This document shows positions 8,565 through 17,595 of a DNA stretch of 64,000 nucleotides, in pieces (positions within the stretch are counted from its first letter, which is position 1; every line of letters starts with the position of its first letter). Source of the stretch: Pseudomonadota bacterium (GTDB lineage: Bacteria > Pseudomonadota > Alphaproteobacteria > Sphingomonadales > Sphingomonadaceae); contig JAEZFL010000027.1 of the NCBI GenBank assembly GCA_023417515.1, forward strand, positions 29,124-93,123, written 5' to 3'. Made by a program: the position numbers and the translations under genes. The notes beneath the pieces are model-generated. The model was given only the letters and a program-made list of their open reading frames with translations, was not told the DNA's origin and ran no database searches.

Positions 8565-9857
8565 CTACCGCACAAAGCGGGTAGGGCCGGTGACGGCCTC
8601 GACCTGGGCTTCGGTAAGGCCGAATTGCTCGAGCGAATAGAGGTGGCTCCTCAGCCGGCGATGGCGCTTTTGCTCGAGGTAGCGCGCCATCCGCGTCTCG
8701 ACCTCGGGGAGCAGCGGCATGCCGAGGGTTCGGTACACCTTGCGCATCGTGGCGGGCCAATCCTCGTTGATCTCGTCGAACGTCACGTCGACCTGCGGCC
8801 CGCCAAAGCGCGCGCGAGCCTCTGAGGTGCGGTGCTGTCGCAGAGCGACCTTGCGAAGCCATTCGCGGCCGATCCAGTGCGGGTCGACCGCGTCGGATTG
8901 GACCCGCATCTGGTTGTGAACAAGCGAAGCCGACGAGGCGACCAGGGCCGGCGCCGGCCGGTCGAGACAGACGAGCCGAGCGTCGGGGAAGGTGGCGAGG
9001 ACCGAGCCGAGGTCCTGGGTCATCTGGGGGAGCTTGAGGACCCATGGACGGCCGCCGGGCTCGCGGCGGAGCCAGGCGATGGTCTGGAGTAGGCGCTTGA
9101 ACTCGGCATAGACGGGCCGGGTGTCCGTGGTCTCGCACGCGTCGGCGAAGCTCGGCACGCGCCATTGCGCCTCGTAGGCCGAGCCGAAGACGGCGATATT
9201 GTGGAAACCGATCTCCTCGTCGGGCTCGGCGGTGGCGGTCGGGTGGATGACGTCGAAATCGGGGTTGAGCCAGCGCGCGACTCGAAGCGCGATCCAGCCG
9301 CGCAGGCGACGGTCGTCTATCGCTTGGCGCCGGGCCCTGGCCGGCACCGGGTTCCAGCTCTCGAAGAATCGCGTGTGTGCTAAGCGCGCGTCGCGAGCGA
9401 GCAGGCGTTGCATTCGGGTGCTGCCGGAGCGCATCTGACCTAAAATGATGATTGGCGCTCGGATCGGGTGCTCGAGGATTTCCATATGGCGTTGCCACAG
9501 CGCGTGCATGCGGGCGCGGTTCGCGAGGGCTGCAACCAGTTGGCCATAGGCGATGACCCGGCCCAGCGAAGTCAGTCGCGCCTCTTCATGAAGCGCCTGC
9601 GTCAGGATCTGGAGCCGATCCGACCATCCTGAATCGTCACCCAACGCATTGAGTCCGGTCCTCGCGCGCGCCGCTGCGATCAGGACATCGGGTTCGAGAA
9701 CCGGGCGGGGTAACCAGCCGGTCCGCCAGGCGCCTTCCAAACGCGCGTTGAGACGGACGCGGCCACGGTCCGCGGCCGTTGCTGAAGTGCCACCACTTTC
9801 ATTTACGTCAGGTTGGACCGGTCGCACGCAAGTCTGCATGATCACACCAACACACAT
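8565..9857 (-). CDS. sulfotransferase family protein
   Basis: Predicted PAPS-dependent sulfotransferase of about 430 aa. The 5'-phosphosulfate loop is ILGQMRSGSTRMQRLLA (about residues 137-153), and a later VLKLPQMTQDLGSVLATFPDARLVCLDR matches the strand and 3'-phosphate-binding region of this family. Substrate is not readable from the sequence. It lies just upstream of crtZ-crtW on the same strand, so hydroxylated carotenoids are a reasonable candidate substrate, as sulfated carotenoids occur in Erythrobacter. Start is uncertain: ATG 9857 or ATG 9839, neither with a clear ribosome site. Confidence 0.75.
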   Translation of the reverse strand: MCVGVIMQTCVRPVQPDVNESGGTSATAADRGRVRLNARLEGAWRTGWLPRPVLEPDVLIAAARARTGLNALGDDSGWSDRLQILTQALHEEARLTSLGRVIAYGQLVAALANRARMHALWQRHMEILEHPIRAPIIILGQMRSGSTRMQRLLARDARLAHTRFFESWNPVPARARRQAIDDRRLRGWIALRVARWLNPDFDVIHPTATAEPDEEIGFHNIAVFGSAYEAQWRVPSFADACETTDTRPVYAEFKRLLQTIAWLRREPGGRPWVLKLPQMTQDLGSVLATFPDARLVCLDRPAPALVASSASLVHNQMRVQSDAVDPHWIGREWLRKVALRQHRTSEARARFGGPQVDVTFDEINEDWPATMRKVYRTLGMPLLPEVETRMARYLEQKRHRRLRSHLYSLEQFGLTEAQVEAVTGPTRFVR

Positions 9858-10241
9858 GCTTCGGGATCGTGCCCCAACCGAGCATTTGCGGCAGAGTACA
9901 CCGGAGACCCACGTCTGCTTGCCTCACATCAGCATCCCAAAGCGGCCAGTCTGCTTCCGGCCATCAGCCGTCGGTCGACTCAGCGCCAATCGAGGCCGCT
10001 CGAGGATGCGGTCGAGCGTCCCAGAAGCGGGCCGGGAAGCTCGTTGGATCAATGTGCGCGAGTGGTAAAAAGGGGAACATGCTCGGGTTTCACCGGACAA
10101 TGCGAAGACGCTCCTAAGGCTCATGACCGGATTGCAGATACCGTACGTCGAACTCATCTACTTTTGACGACCTTGTCTCAGTTGAGGATGCGCACCATGC
10201 GGGCCGATAATACGACCAGTTCTTCACCGGTTCGAAAGCGA
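9858..10241. other. intergenic region, no gene recognised
   Basis: This 384-bp gap separates the start of the sulfotransferase gene from the 3' end of the histidine-kinase gene. Short open frames here have no recognisable domain or ribosome site. It must contain the leftward promoter of the sulfotransferase-crtZ-crtW genes, but I cannot point to one convincingly. Confidence 0.5.
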
Positions 10242-12995
10242 TCAGGACGCATCCTTTTCATTGTCCCACGGAAGTAGGGAGGTGAGGCTCGCCGCCAGCT
10301 CGGCGTTACGGAAAGGTTTGGTGAGTCGCGGCAGCTCCGGAGCGATCCCGTCGACTTCGGCATAGCCGGACACGACCAGGATCGGCAGATCGGGCATGAT
10401 CTCGCGCACCGCGCGGGCGAGGTCGGTGCCGTTCATGCCGGGCATAAGATGATCGGTCACGACGATATCCGGCAACGTGCCCTTTCGCACCAGATGGAGC
10501 GCGTCCTCCGCGGAACTCGCTTCGACCACCTCGAACCCGAGATCAATGAGCATGTCGGCAGTGCTCATGCGCACCAACTCCTCATCATCGACGAGAAGCG
10601 CGGTGCCGCGCCTCGCCATGGTAATCGCGCTTTCATGTTCCTTGCCCTCGGTACGAGTCGGCTCCTCACTGACCGGCAGCCAAAGCTCTACCGTCGTCCC
10701 CTGCCCGAGCACGCTGTCTATGGTGAGGCCTCCACCAAGCTGGGCAGCAAGGCCATGAACCATCGAGAGGCCGAGGCCGGTGCCTTTTCCCACACCCTTG
10801 GTCGAGAAGAAGGGCTCGATCGCGCGCCGGCGCGTATCCTCGTCCATTCCCGCGCCTGTGTCGGTCACGCCCAGGCGAATGTAGACTCCCGGCTCCAGGC
10901 CGGAGGGATGCTGGGTGTGGACGCTCTCGCGCATTGCCCTGATAGTCAACTCGCCGCCGTCCCGCATTGCGTCTCGCGCGTTGACGGCAAGATTCAGCAG
11001 CGCCATCTCGAGCTGGTTCTGGTCGGCCTTGGCCGGCGGCAGCTTCGGCTCGACATCGAGGCGGATGTCGATGGTGGGTCCGAGCGTTGAACCGATCAGA
11101 TCCGCCATGCTCGCGACCAGCCGCTCCAGATCCACCGCTACGGGCTGGAGCGGCTGGCGTCGGGCGAAGGCGAGCAGCCGCTGAACGAGGGTCTTTGCTC
11201 GCTCCGCTGATTGCAGCGCTCCATCGATCAGCCTGCGTTCCCGCTCGCTGCCGATGCCCTTGCGCACCAGCATGTCCAGCGACCCGATGATGGGGGTGAG
11301 CAGGTTGTTGAAATCGTGCGCGACGCCGCCGGTCAGCGTTCCCATCGCCTCCATCTTTTGGCTCTGGCGCAGCGCCTCCTGCGCCGCCTCGAGCTCCTGT
11401 TCCCGCGCTTTTGCCACGCTGAGATCGCGGCCGACGGCGATGAAGTTCCTGCCGCCCGGCTCCGGCGCGACGGTCCACTCGATAGGCTTCCAGCCCCCGC
11501 TGCGCGTTGCGATGCGGTTCTCGAAGCGGGTCGGTTCATTGTCCTCGGCCATGCGCGCGATGGCTTCTAGCGTGGGCTCTGCGTCATCGGGATGCATGAA
11601 GCTCGCATATCCGCGCGAGAGCAGCTCGCCTTCGCTCCAGCCCAAGACCCATGTCCAGGCCGGGCTGACCGCCAGCATCATGCCTTCGTAGTCAGCCCGC
11701 GCGAGCATGTCCTGGGACAGGTTCCACAGCCGGTCGCGCTCAGCCACGCGCGCAGCGACCTGTTCCTCCAGCGTGTCGTTCAGCTCGCGGAGCCGGGTTT
11801 CGGCCTCCCTGCGCTCATTAATGTCGACGGAAGCTCCAAACCAGCGCACGACCTCGCCGGTGCTCGCGTCGCGATAGGGCTCGCCGCGGACGAGGAACCA
11901 GCGATATTCGCCGCTGCGCGAACGGATGCGGTGCTCGACCATGTAGGTCGTGCCGGTGCGGCGCGCACGGTCGAAGGCTGCCGCCGTGGCCGCCGCATCG
12001 TCCGGATGGATGTGGTCAGCCGTCACCCCGGACGCGGTCTCCGGCTGCGCGGTCGCCCCAGTATAATCGAACCACTGCTTGTTGAAGAACTCCGCACGTC
12101 CCTTGGCGTCGGTGATCCACACGATCTGCGGAACTGCGTCCGCCATCAGCCGGAACCGTGCCTCGCTCTCCCGGAGCGCCGCCTCGGCCTCGTGGCGTTC
12201 GGATACGTCCTTGAAGATCACCGCGACCTGCCGGTGTTCGGCCGCATCGACGCGAAAGGCCGCCAGCTCGAGGTGGCGCCCGGTTTCGACGAGCTCGCGC
12301 TCGAATCGGATTGGCTCGCCCGTCAGGAGCACGTGCCGGTAGATGTCGGCCCAGGCGTCCGCTTCATCTTTCGAGACGATCTCGCGCAGCCGCTTGCCTA
12401 CGATGTCGGCGATGCCGGCATTGGCCTGATAGGCAGGATTGGCCTGCACATGGATGTAGTCGGACAGCGCGCCTTCCGGCCCGTCGATGAATTCGATGAC
12501 GCAAAAGCCCTCGTCCATCGCCTCGAACAGGGTTCGAAAGCGCAGCTCGCTTTCACGTAGGGCAAGCAGCCGGGCGCGAGCCTCATATTGCCGGCGCCGC
12601 GCGCGCAGCGAAGATTGGGCCAGGCTGATCAGGGTCGTCGGGTGGAAGGGGCGTTCGAGGAAGGTGACGTTTCCAAGCAGCTCCAGGTGCCGTGCCGCGG
12701 CCGGGTTGCGCTCGAGCCCGCCACCGCGCTTCGTGAGCAGGATAAACGGCAGGTCCGACCATTCCTCCTGGTCCGCGATCCACGCGGCGAGCGGCTGGAC
12801 GTCGGTCGTCGCGATCGCCTCCTCGGTCACGATGACGAAAGCGGCTCCGGCGTTTAGCTCGTCGATGACGGTGCTGAGCGTGGGGCACGCGGTCGCTTCG
12901 ATCCCGCTCTCGGCCAGCATGGAGACGGCGATGGCCGAGTCCCGCCCCCGTGGCGCGAGCACGAGCGCGCGCTCGGAAAGAGTCGATCGCTTCAC
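10242..12995 (-). CDS. hybrid PAS sensor histidine kinase with C-terminal receiver
   Basis: A 917-aa signalling protein without obvious transmembrane segments. Order: an N-terminal receiver-like domain (about 8-135) whose phosphoacceptor strand reads VIVTEEAI and so lacks the usual Asp; three PAS domains (about 148-270, 278-400, 425-540); a dimerisation/phosphoacceptor helix with GGVAHDFNNLL; a HATPase with NARDAM, DTGAGM and GKGTGLGLS; and a receiver with VDDEE and VVTDHLMPGMNG. It follows kaiC with an ATGA overlap, so kinase and KaiC are made together. KaiC-kinase pairs are known in several bacteria lacking KaiA; here they may link redox or light sensing to output. The output partner is not visible. 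Confidence 0.9.
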   Translation of the reverse strand: MKRSTLSERALVLAPRGRDSAIAVSMLAESGIEATACPTLSTVIDELNAGAAFVIVTEEAIATTDVQPLAAWIADQEEWSDLPFILLTKRGGGLERNPAAARHLELLGNVTFLERPFHPTTLISLAQSSLRARRRQYEARARLLALRESELRFRTLFEAMDEGFCVIEFIDGPEGALSDYIHVQANPAYQANAGIADIVGKRLREIVSKDEADAWADIYRHVLLTGEPIRFERELVETGRHLELAAFRVDAAEHRQVAVIFKDVSERHEAEAALRESEARFRLMADAVPQIVWITDAKGRAEFFNKQWFDYTGATAQPETASGVTADHIHPDDAAATAAAFDRARRTGTTYMVEHRIRSRSGEYRWFLVRGEPYRDASTGEVVRWFGASVDINERREAETRLRELNDTLEEQVAARVAERDRLWNLSQDMLARADYEGMMLAVSPAWTWVLGWSEGELLSRGYASFMHPDDAEPTLEAIARMAEDNEPTRFENRIATRSGGWKPIEWTVAPEPGGRNFIAVGRDLSVAKAREQELEAAQEALRQSQKMEAMGTLTGGVAHDFNNLLTPIIGSLDMLVRKGIGSERERRLIDGALQSAERAKTLVQRLLAFARRQPLQPVAVDLERLVASMADLIGSTLGPTIDIRLDVEPKLPPAKADQNQLEMALLNLAVNARDAMRDGGELTIRAMRESVHTQHPSGLEPGVYIRLGVTDTGAGMDEDTRRRAIEPFFSTKGVGKGTGLGLSMVHGLAAQLGGGLTIDSVLGQGTTVELWLPVSEEPTRTEGKEHESAITMARRGTALLVDDEELVRMSTADMLIDLGFEVVEASSAEDALHLVRKGTLPDIVVTDHLMPGMNGTDLARAVREIMPDLPILVVSGYAEVDGIAPELPRLTKPFRNAELAASLTSLLPWDNEKDAS

Positions 12996-14479
12996 GCGTC
13001 GCTGCGCTTGAGCAGGTCAGCGTCACCGACCAGCGAGGGAACGCCTTTCAGGACGCCTTGAAACGCGGCTAGCGGCGGTCCCAGCGTGATGCCGCGGCTG
13101 CCGATCTGATATTCGCGGATAGTATCCTCGTGCGCGCCGCTGCGCTTCTTGACGACCGAGATCGCACGGCGGATGCGCCCGGTCGCCTCGAAATAGCGCA
13201 GCAGCACCACCGTGTCCGCCAGATAGGTGACGTCGACCGGCGTCTTCATGTCGCCGACAAGGCCGTGTTGGGCGACGGTGAGGAAGGTCGTGGCGCCCCT
13301 GCGGTTCAGATATTGCAGCAACTCGTGAAGATGGAGCACGAGCGCGCTCTCTCCGGGCATCGAGGCCTGATAGCCATTCAAGCTGTCGATCACGACGGTT
13401 CGGGCGCCGTGGATCTCGACGCAGCGACGCACGCGCTCCGAAAGCTCTCCGGGCGTCAGCTCGGCAGCGTCCACCTGTTCGAGAACGAGCAGTTCCTTCT
13501 CGACCATCTTCTCAAGGTCGATCCCGAGGCCTTTTGCACGCTCGATGAGCAGTCCCAGCTCTTCGTCGAACACGAACATGGCGGCACGCTCACCTCGATC
13601 GACTGCGCTCTTGATGAAGGTGAGGGTCAGCAGCGACTTGCCGGTTCCCGCGGGCCCCAGAATGAGCACGCTGGACCCCCGCTCGACGCCGCCGCCGAGG
13701 AGCGAGTCCAGCTCCGGCGACCCGCTCGGCACCGGCTCGCGCGAGATGCGCTGCTTGTGCTCGGCGGAGACGAGACGCGGGAACACGCGAACGCCCCCGG
13801 TCTCGATCGCGAAATCGTGGAAGCCGCCGCGATAGCGGCGGCCGCGATACTTGATGACTCGAAGCCGCCGCCGCTCGGCCCCATATTCGGGCGCCAGCTC
13901 CTCGAGGCGGACGACGCCGTGGGCGACGCTGTGCACGGTCTTGTCCAGCGTCTCGGTCGTCAAGTCATCGAGCATCAGGACGGTGGTCGCCTGGCGCGAG
14001 AAGTAATGCTTGAGCGCAAGGATCTGGCGCCGATAGCGCAGCGAGCTCTGCGCCAGCAGCCGGATCTCCGACAGGCTGTCGAGCACGACCCGCTGCGGCC
14101 CCACCCGCTCGAACACTTCGAAGATGCGCTTGGTCGTCTCGCCGAGTTCCAGGTCTGAGGAATAAAGCAGGCTCTGCTGCTGGTCCTCATCGAGCAGGCT
14201 TTCGGGCGGCACCAGCTCGAACACCTCGACGCCGTCCAGCGACCAGCCATGCGACTCTGCCGTCGCGCGCAGCTCGTCTTCGGTTTCGGAAAGCGTGATG
14301 TAAAGCGTGCGCTCGCCAACGGCGGCCCCGGCCATCAGGAATTGCGCGGCTATGGTCGTCTTGCCGGTTCCGGGGCTTCCTTCGAGGAGGAAGACGCGGC
14401 TCCGCGCGAACCCTCCTTGCAAAACATCGTCGAGGCCCTCGATCCCCGTGTCTGCATCAGCGGGTCCATCATGAGGCAC
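12992..14479 (-). CDS. kaiC: KaiC-like double RecA-domain ATPase
   Basis: Clock-type ATPase/kinase of 495 aa with two RecA domains. Walker A motifs are GSPGTGKT (34-41) and GPAGTGKS (275-282). Walker B-type segments include RVVLDSLSE and TVVIDSLNG, and the catalytic acidic pair in the second domain is FDEE. At the KaiC autophosphorylation position I read VDVTYLADTV, so Ser431/Thr432 of cyanobacterial KaiC align by eye with Thr418/Tyr419. The start is GTG 14479 because GGAG lies 7 nt upstream; an in-frame ATG at 14515 has no good site. First gene of the kaiC-kinase operon; no kaiA or kaiB is seen in the window. Confidence 0.9.
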   Translation of the reverse strand: MPHDGPADADTGIEGLDDVLQGGFARSRVFLLEGSPGTGKTTIAAQFLMAGAAVGERTLYITLSETEDELRATAESHGWSLDGVEVFELVPPESLLDEDQQQSLLYSSDLELGETTKRIFEVFERVGPQRVVLDSLSEIRLLAQSSLRYRRQILALKHYFSRQATTVLMLDDLTTETLDKTVHSVAHGVVRLEELAPEYGAERRRLRVIKYRGRRYRGGFHDFAIETGGVRVFPRLVSAEHKQRISREPVPSGSPELDSLLGGGVERGSSVLILGPAGTGKSLLTLTFIKSAVDRGERAAMFVFDEELGLLIERAKGLGIDLEKMVEKELLVLEQVDAAELTPGELSERVRRCVEIHGARTVVIDSLNGYQASMPGESALVLHLHELLQYLNRRGATTFLTVAQHGLVGDMKTPVDVTYLADTVVLLRYFEATGRIRRAISVVKKRSGAHEDTIREYQIGSRGITLGPPLAAFQGVLKGVPSLVGDADLLKRSDA

Positions 14480-14902
14480 AAGTCGTCTCCAGCATGTGCC
14501 GCTCGGAATCGGCACGATCTGCCCCTGCTAGCATAAGTCTCGCCGGTACAACCTCTGTTCGGCGGGAGGAGTTCGTCCCCGCCGCCCGATCAGCGCCCTC
14601 GCACTCACACGCGGCAACTCGGCACGACGCGCGAACGGCTCGGCGGGTTCCAGATGAAGAAGCGCGGCGACTTTCGAAAGAGGCGCTTTCGCCTACCCTC
14701 GAAGTGCGTGCGCTCCACCAAACCAGTAGAATCGCGGGTTCCAATGTCTGCAACGGGTCCTTCGGGCTTGGCGACCCTCCTCTAAGCGTCCGCGCTTTCC
14801 TTGCCTTCTCCGCAAGCTGCCAGTCCGCATTTGGCCAGACTGCTTCAACCCGGACCCTCATTCTCGTCGAGGCCGAATTCTCGGCCGTTGAGGAGAAACA
14901 GT
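14480..14902. other. intergenic region upstream of kaiC, no gene recognised
   Basis: This 423-bp gap should hold the leftward kaiC promoter. I searched by eye for the general-stress GGAAC-N-GTT pattern on the reverse strand and did not find a correctly spaced pair. Open frames here look like chance GC-rich frames. Confidence 0.45.
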
Positions 14903-15178
14903 GTGGGATATTCGATTTACGATCCGGGACAGGATCATCGCCCCGCCTGGAATGCGGGGCACAAGCTCGGAGCAAAGAGGCCACTGAAGCCGAAGCAGGT
15001 CTGGGCGATCCGTTTCTGGTTGGAGCGGGAGTTGAGGCTCAGGGATCGCGCCCTTTTTGATCTAGCGATCGACAGCAAGCTGCGTGGCTGTGACCCCCGT
15101 GAAGGTGCGCATCGGTGATCTGGTGACCAGCGTTGAGGTTGAGGACGCCTTCGCTTTAGCCGAGGGCACAGAAGTCTG
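14903..15178 (+). pseudogene. N-terminal remnant of a tyrosine-recombinase-type integrase, frameshifted
   Basis: From GTG 14903, preceded by GAGGAG 7 nt upstream, the frame reads VGYSIYDPGQDHRPAWNAGHK, then LKPKQVWAIRFWLERELRLRDRALFDLAIDSKLRGCD. That wording matches the N-terminal region of a common proteobacterial phage-integrase family (WNKG, LKPKEIWAIR, LALFNLAIDSKLRGCDL). After GCD the frame is lost and a stop comes at 15118. Reading resumes in another frame as VKVRIGDLVTS, as expected for the intact family, and ends at 15178. The catalytic domain is absent. This is most likely a decayed mobile-element gene. Confidence 0.6.
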
Positions 15179-15650
15179 ATTGAGCTCGGCGAGCATCCTT
15201 GGCGGGAATGCTCGCCGGGTAGCTTTGGGTGGCGTCATCTGCTTGCTGCCTAGTGGCTGACGGCTGCGTAGCGCATCCTCAAGCGAGCAGCAGACGGTCC
15301 GAAATCGGCCAGATTGCGCCGTTCGAGGAAGCATCTTGATCGACGCGATCCTTCATGCGAATCCTCGTGCTCCGGCCGCGGCGTGAGCCTTTGTCGGGAC
15401 CCGCGACTGTACCCAGTGGGTGTAGCCAGGGTTAATTCGTCCGGAAAAGTCGTCCGTGTTTCCAATGTCTTAGAAGGCTAACGGCAGCCACATCGCTTCC
15501 TGCCGCCCCAGCCAACAGACCATCAGGAGTCGGTATGGCTGGAGCATGGGCTTCGGCCTGTTCCTGCTGCGTCACGGAGCAATGCTCGCGAGAGCCCGGT
15601 CCAAGCCAGGCGAGCAAGGGCGCGCAGCTCGCTGCAGCCGCTCCCTCCCC
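15179..15650. other. intergenic region, no gene recognised
   Basis: This 472-bp stretch lies between the integrase remnant and the 3' end of the RIC/YtfE gene. I see no convincing ORF, repeat or RNA gene. It may be debris left with the integrase remnant. Confidence 0.45.
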
Positions 15651-16337
15651 CTATCGAGCCGCCGCAGCGCTTTCGAAGCGGGGGAACAGGATGTTGTTCT
15701 CGATGTGGATGTGCTCGATCAGGTCATCGCTGAGCCGCGCGGCGCCGGCATAGAGGGCCCGCCAGGTACCGCAGGCCCCGTCCGGCACCGTGAAGTTGTC
15801 GGTCAGTTCTGCGACTCGCTCAAGCATTTCCCCATGGTCAACATGGTCGTGGCGCATCTGGGCGATCGGCCCGTCCAGCGGATTGGCGCCCTGCCGGCGC
15901 ATCGCCGGGAAGAGGATCAGCTCCTCCTTCCTCATATGCACCTCCAGCTCGCCGAGCGCGTGCTGGAGCATGTCGGCAAGCCCGGCCGGCACGCCCGGCT
16001 TGCCGGCATGGACCTGTTCAACCCGGCGGGACAAGGCGATCAGTTCCGGCATCTGCTGGCGATGGACTTCGTGATAGCGGGTGACGATGTGGTCGATCAG
16101 CGCGCCGATGTCCTCCGGCAGCGCCGATTCCGGCGTTCCATCGAGCTCCGACAGCTCGTCGACAAGCAAGTCGACGTCGACGCCGCGCCTGCGTGCCGCT
16201 TCATCGAGCGGCACGTCGCCATGGCAGCAGAAATCGATGCCGAACCGGCGGAAGACGTTGGTCGCCCCCGGCAGGCTGGCTGCTATCGCACCGACATTGC
16301 GCTGCCGGAGCGGCTCCATCACTTCTCCATCTGTCAT
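15651..16337 (-). CDS. ytfE: iron-sulfur cluster repair di-iron protein RIC/YtfE
   Basis: A 228-aa cytosolic protein that repairs Fe-S clusters damaged by nitric oxide or oxidants. The N-terminal DUF542/ScdA segment includes GATNVFRRFGIDFCCHGDVPLDEAA (about 25-49). A hemerythrin-like di-iron domain follows with ligands in HIVTRYHEVHRQQMPEL, HMRKEELILFPAM, MRHDHVDHGEML and HIHIENNILFPRFE. Its place at the edge of a nitrate-respiration island fits a role against nitrosative stress. ATG 16337 (MTDGEV) is used; an internal ATG at 16319 is possible. Confidence 0.92.
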   Translation of the reverse strand: MTDGEVMEPLRQRNVGAIAASLPGATNVFRRFGIDFCCHGDVPLDEAARRRGVDVDLLVDELSELDGTPESALPEDIGALIDHIVTRYHEVHRQQMPELIALSRRVEQVHAGKPGVPAGLADMLQHALGELEVHMRKEELILFPAMRRQGANPLDGPIAQMRHDHVDHGEMLERVAELTDNFTVPDGACGTWRALYAGAARLSDDLIEHIHIENNILFPRFESAAAAR

Positions 16338-16767
16338 AACCTGATCCTTCCGCTGACCTTTTTGCCGTCACGGCAGTCCTGTGGGTTCGGTAAGCGCCAG
16401 ATTCGCGGCGCCGGATGAGGCAGATCAATAACGGGCCGATCTCGTAACCCTGTCGCGCCGGGCAACAGCGCTTCGGCGACGATGGCCTATGAGGCGGGTC
16501 GACGGAATTTGCGGCGCTCGCGGCGGGGCGACGCACAGTCTTCAGTTCCGGCCCCCACCTTCGATGCCACCTGCGGTGCGATCCTCCCTATATTGGTGGG
16601 GCAGGATTATTGCCTCGCCCCCGCGACGTTCGCGCGGCTGAGCGGCCGCGACCGCACCGATCACGATGTCGCGAGACGGAATCCAAGGCGCGCCTTTTCC
16701 GCGACCTCGCTGCCGGTCTGCCGGCGGGAAGGGCGGGACGGCGCTTTATTCAGGAAAGGAAAGGAAC
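16338..16767. other. divergent regulatory region between ytfE and SDR gene
   Basis: This 430-bp gap holds the promoters of two divergent genes. Two features stand out. TGCCGTCACGGCA at 16363-16375 is a perfect 5-bp inverted repeat with a 3-base spacer, 26 bp upstream of ytfE. ATGAGGCAGATCAA at 16415-16428 matches 8 of 10 bases of the FNR consensus and is centred 84 bp upstream of ytfE. No ORF with a good ribosome site was found apart from the flanking genes. Confidence 0.4.
16415..16428. promoter_or_regulatory. weak FNR-like box upstream of ytfE
   Basis: ATGAG-GCAG-ATCAA against TTGAT-N4-ATCAA, with mismatches at the first and fifth bases. A start site 41.5 bp from the centre toward ytfE would leave a leader of about 43 nt, which is plausible. 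Much weaker than the boxes near hemN, narK, the porin and moaD. Confidence 0.3.
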
Positions 16768-17520
16768 ATGAGCAAGGAATTCGAGAACAAGGTCGTGATG
16801 GTGACCGGAGCCGCCTCCGGAATCGGCGCAGCGATCGCGCGACGCCTCGGCGCCGAGGGTGCCAAGGTGGTCGTCGCCGACCTCAACGAGCAGGCCGCCG
16901 CGGAGCTCGCGGCCGAGATCGAGCGCAACGGCGGAGTTGCCGCTCCGGTGCTCCAGGACGTCGGCGACGCAGCGTCGGTCGAGCGCTCGGTCAAGTTCGC
17001 GGTCGACAGGTTCGGAGCGCTCCACGGCGCCGTCAACAATGCCGGAATCGGCGGCGGCAACGCGCCGATCGGGGATTACAGCCTGGAGGATTGGAACAAG
17101 GTCATCGCCGTCAACCTGAGCGGCGTCTTCCACGGCCTCAAATATCAGCTCCCCGCGCTCGCCGAGGCGGGCGGCGGATCGATCGTCAACATCGCGTCGA
17201 TCCTCGGTTCAGTCGGCTCGCCCAACGTGTCGGGCTATGTCGCGGCCAAGCATGGCGTGGTCGGCCTCACCAAGACGGCGGCGCTGGAATATGCCTCGCA
17301 GGGCATCCGCGTGAACGCCATCGGCCCGGGCTATATCGACACGCCGCTCCTCGAAATGCTCGAGAAGGAGCAATATGACGGGCTCGTCGGCCTGCATCCG
17401 ATCGGCCGCCTCGGCCGTGCCGAGGAGGTCGCGGAGCTGGTCCTGTTCCTGCTGTCGGACCGCGCCTCGTTCGTCACCGGGAGCTACCACCTCGTCGACG
17501 GCGCCTATACGGCGCAATAA
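16768..17520 (+). CDS. short-chain dehydrogenase/reductase (SDR)
   Basis: Classical SDR of 250 aa using NAD(P)H. Motifs in order: TGAASGIGAAIA (cofactor, about residues 13-24), VNNAGIGG (about 90), catalytic Ser in NIASILGS, the YVAAKHG catalytic Tyr-Lys motif (about 157-163), and IGPGYIDTPL. The C-terminus FVTGSYHLVDGAYTAQ is typical of the family. Substrate is not predictable; wording resembles glucose/3-oxoacyl-type reductases. The start at ATG 16768 follows AGGAAAGGAAAGGAAC. The gene stands alone between ytfE and nnrU. Confidence 0.88.
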   Translation: MSKEFENKVVMVTGAASGIGAAIARRLGAEGAKVVVADLNEQAAAELAAEIERNGGVAAPVLQDVGDAASVERSVKFAVDRFGALHGAVNNAGIGGGNAPIGDYSLEDWNKVIAVNLSGVFHGLKYQLPALAEAGGGSIVNIASILGSVGSPNVSGYVAAKHGVVGLTKTAALEYASQGIRVNAIGPGYIDTPLLEMLEKEQYDGLVGLHPIGRLGRAEEVAELVLFLLSDRASFVTGSYHLVDGAYTAQ

Positions 17521-17595
17521 CCCTTGCACGCCCCCTGCGCCCACATGCCCACTCCGCCGGACGGCGCAGAGGGCGGTCGTGGGCGCCGCCCCGCG

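Noticed and set aside
14480..14700. general-stress (EcfG-type) promoter for kaiC
   Set aside because: GTTCC and AACG elements on the reverse strand have wrong spacing.
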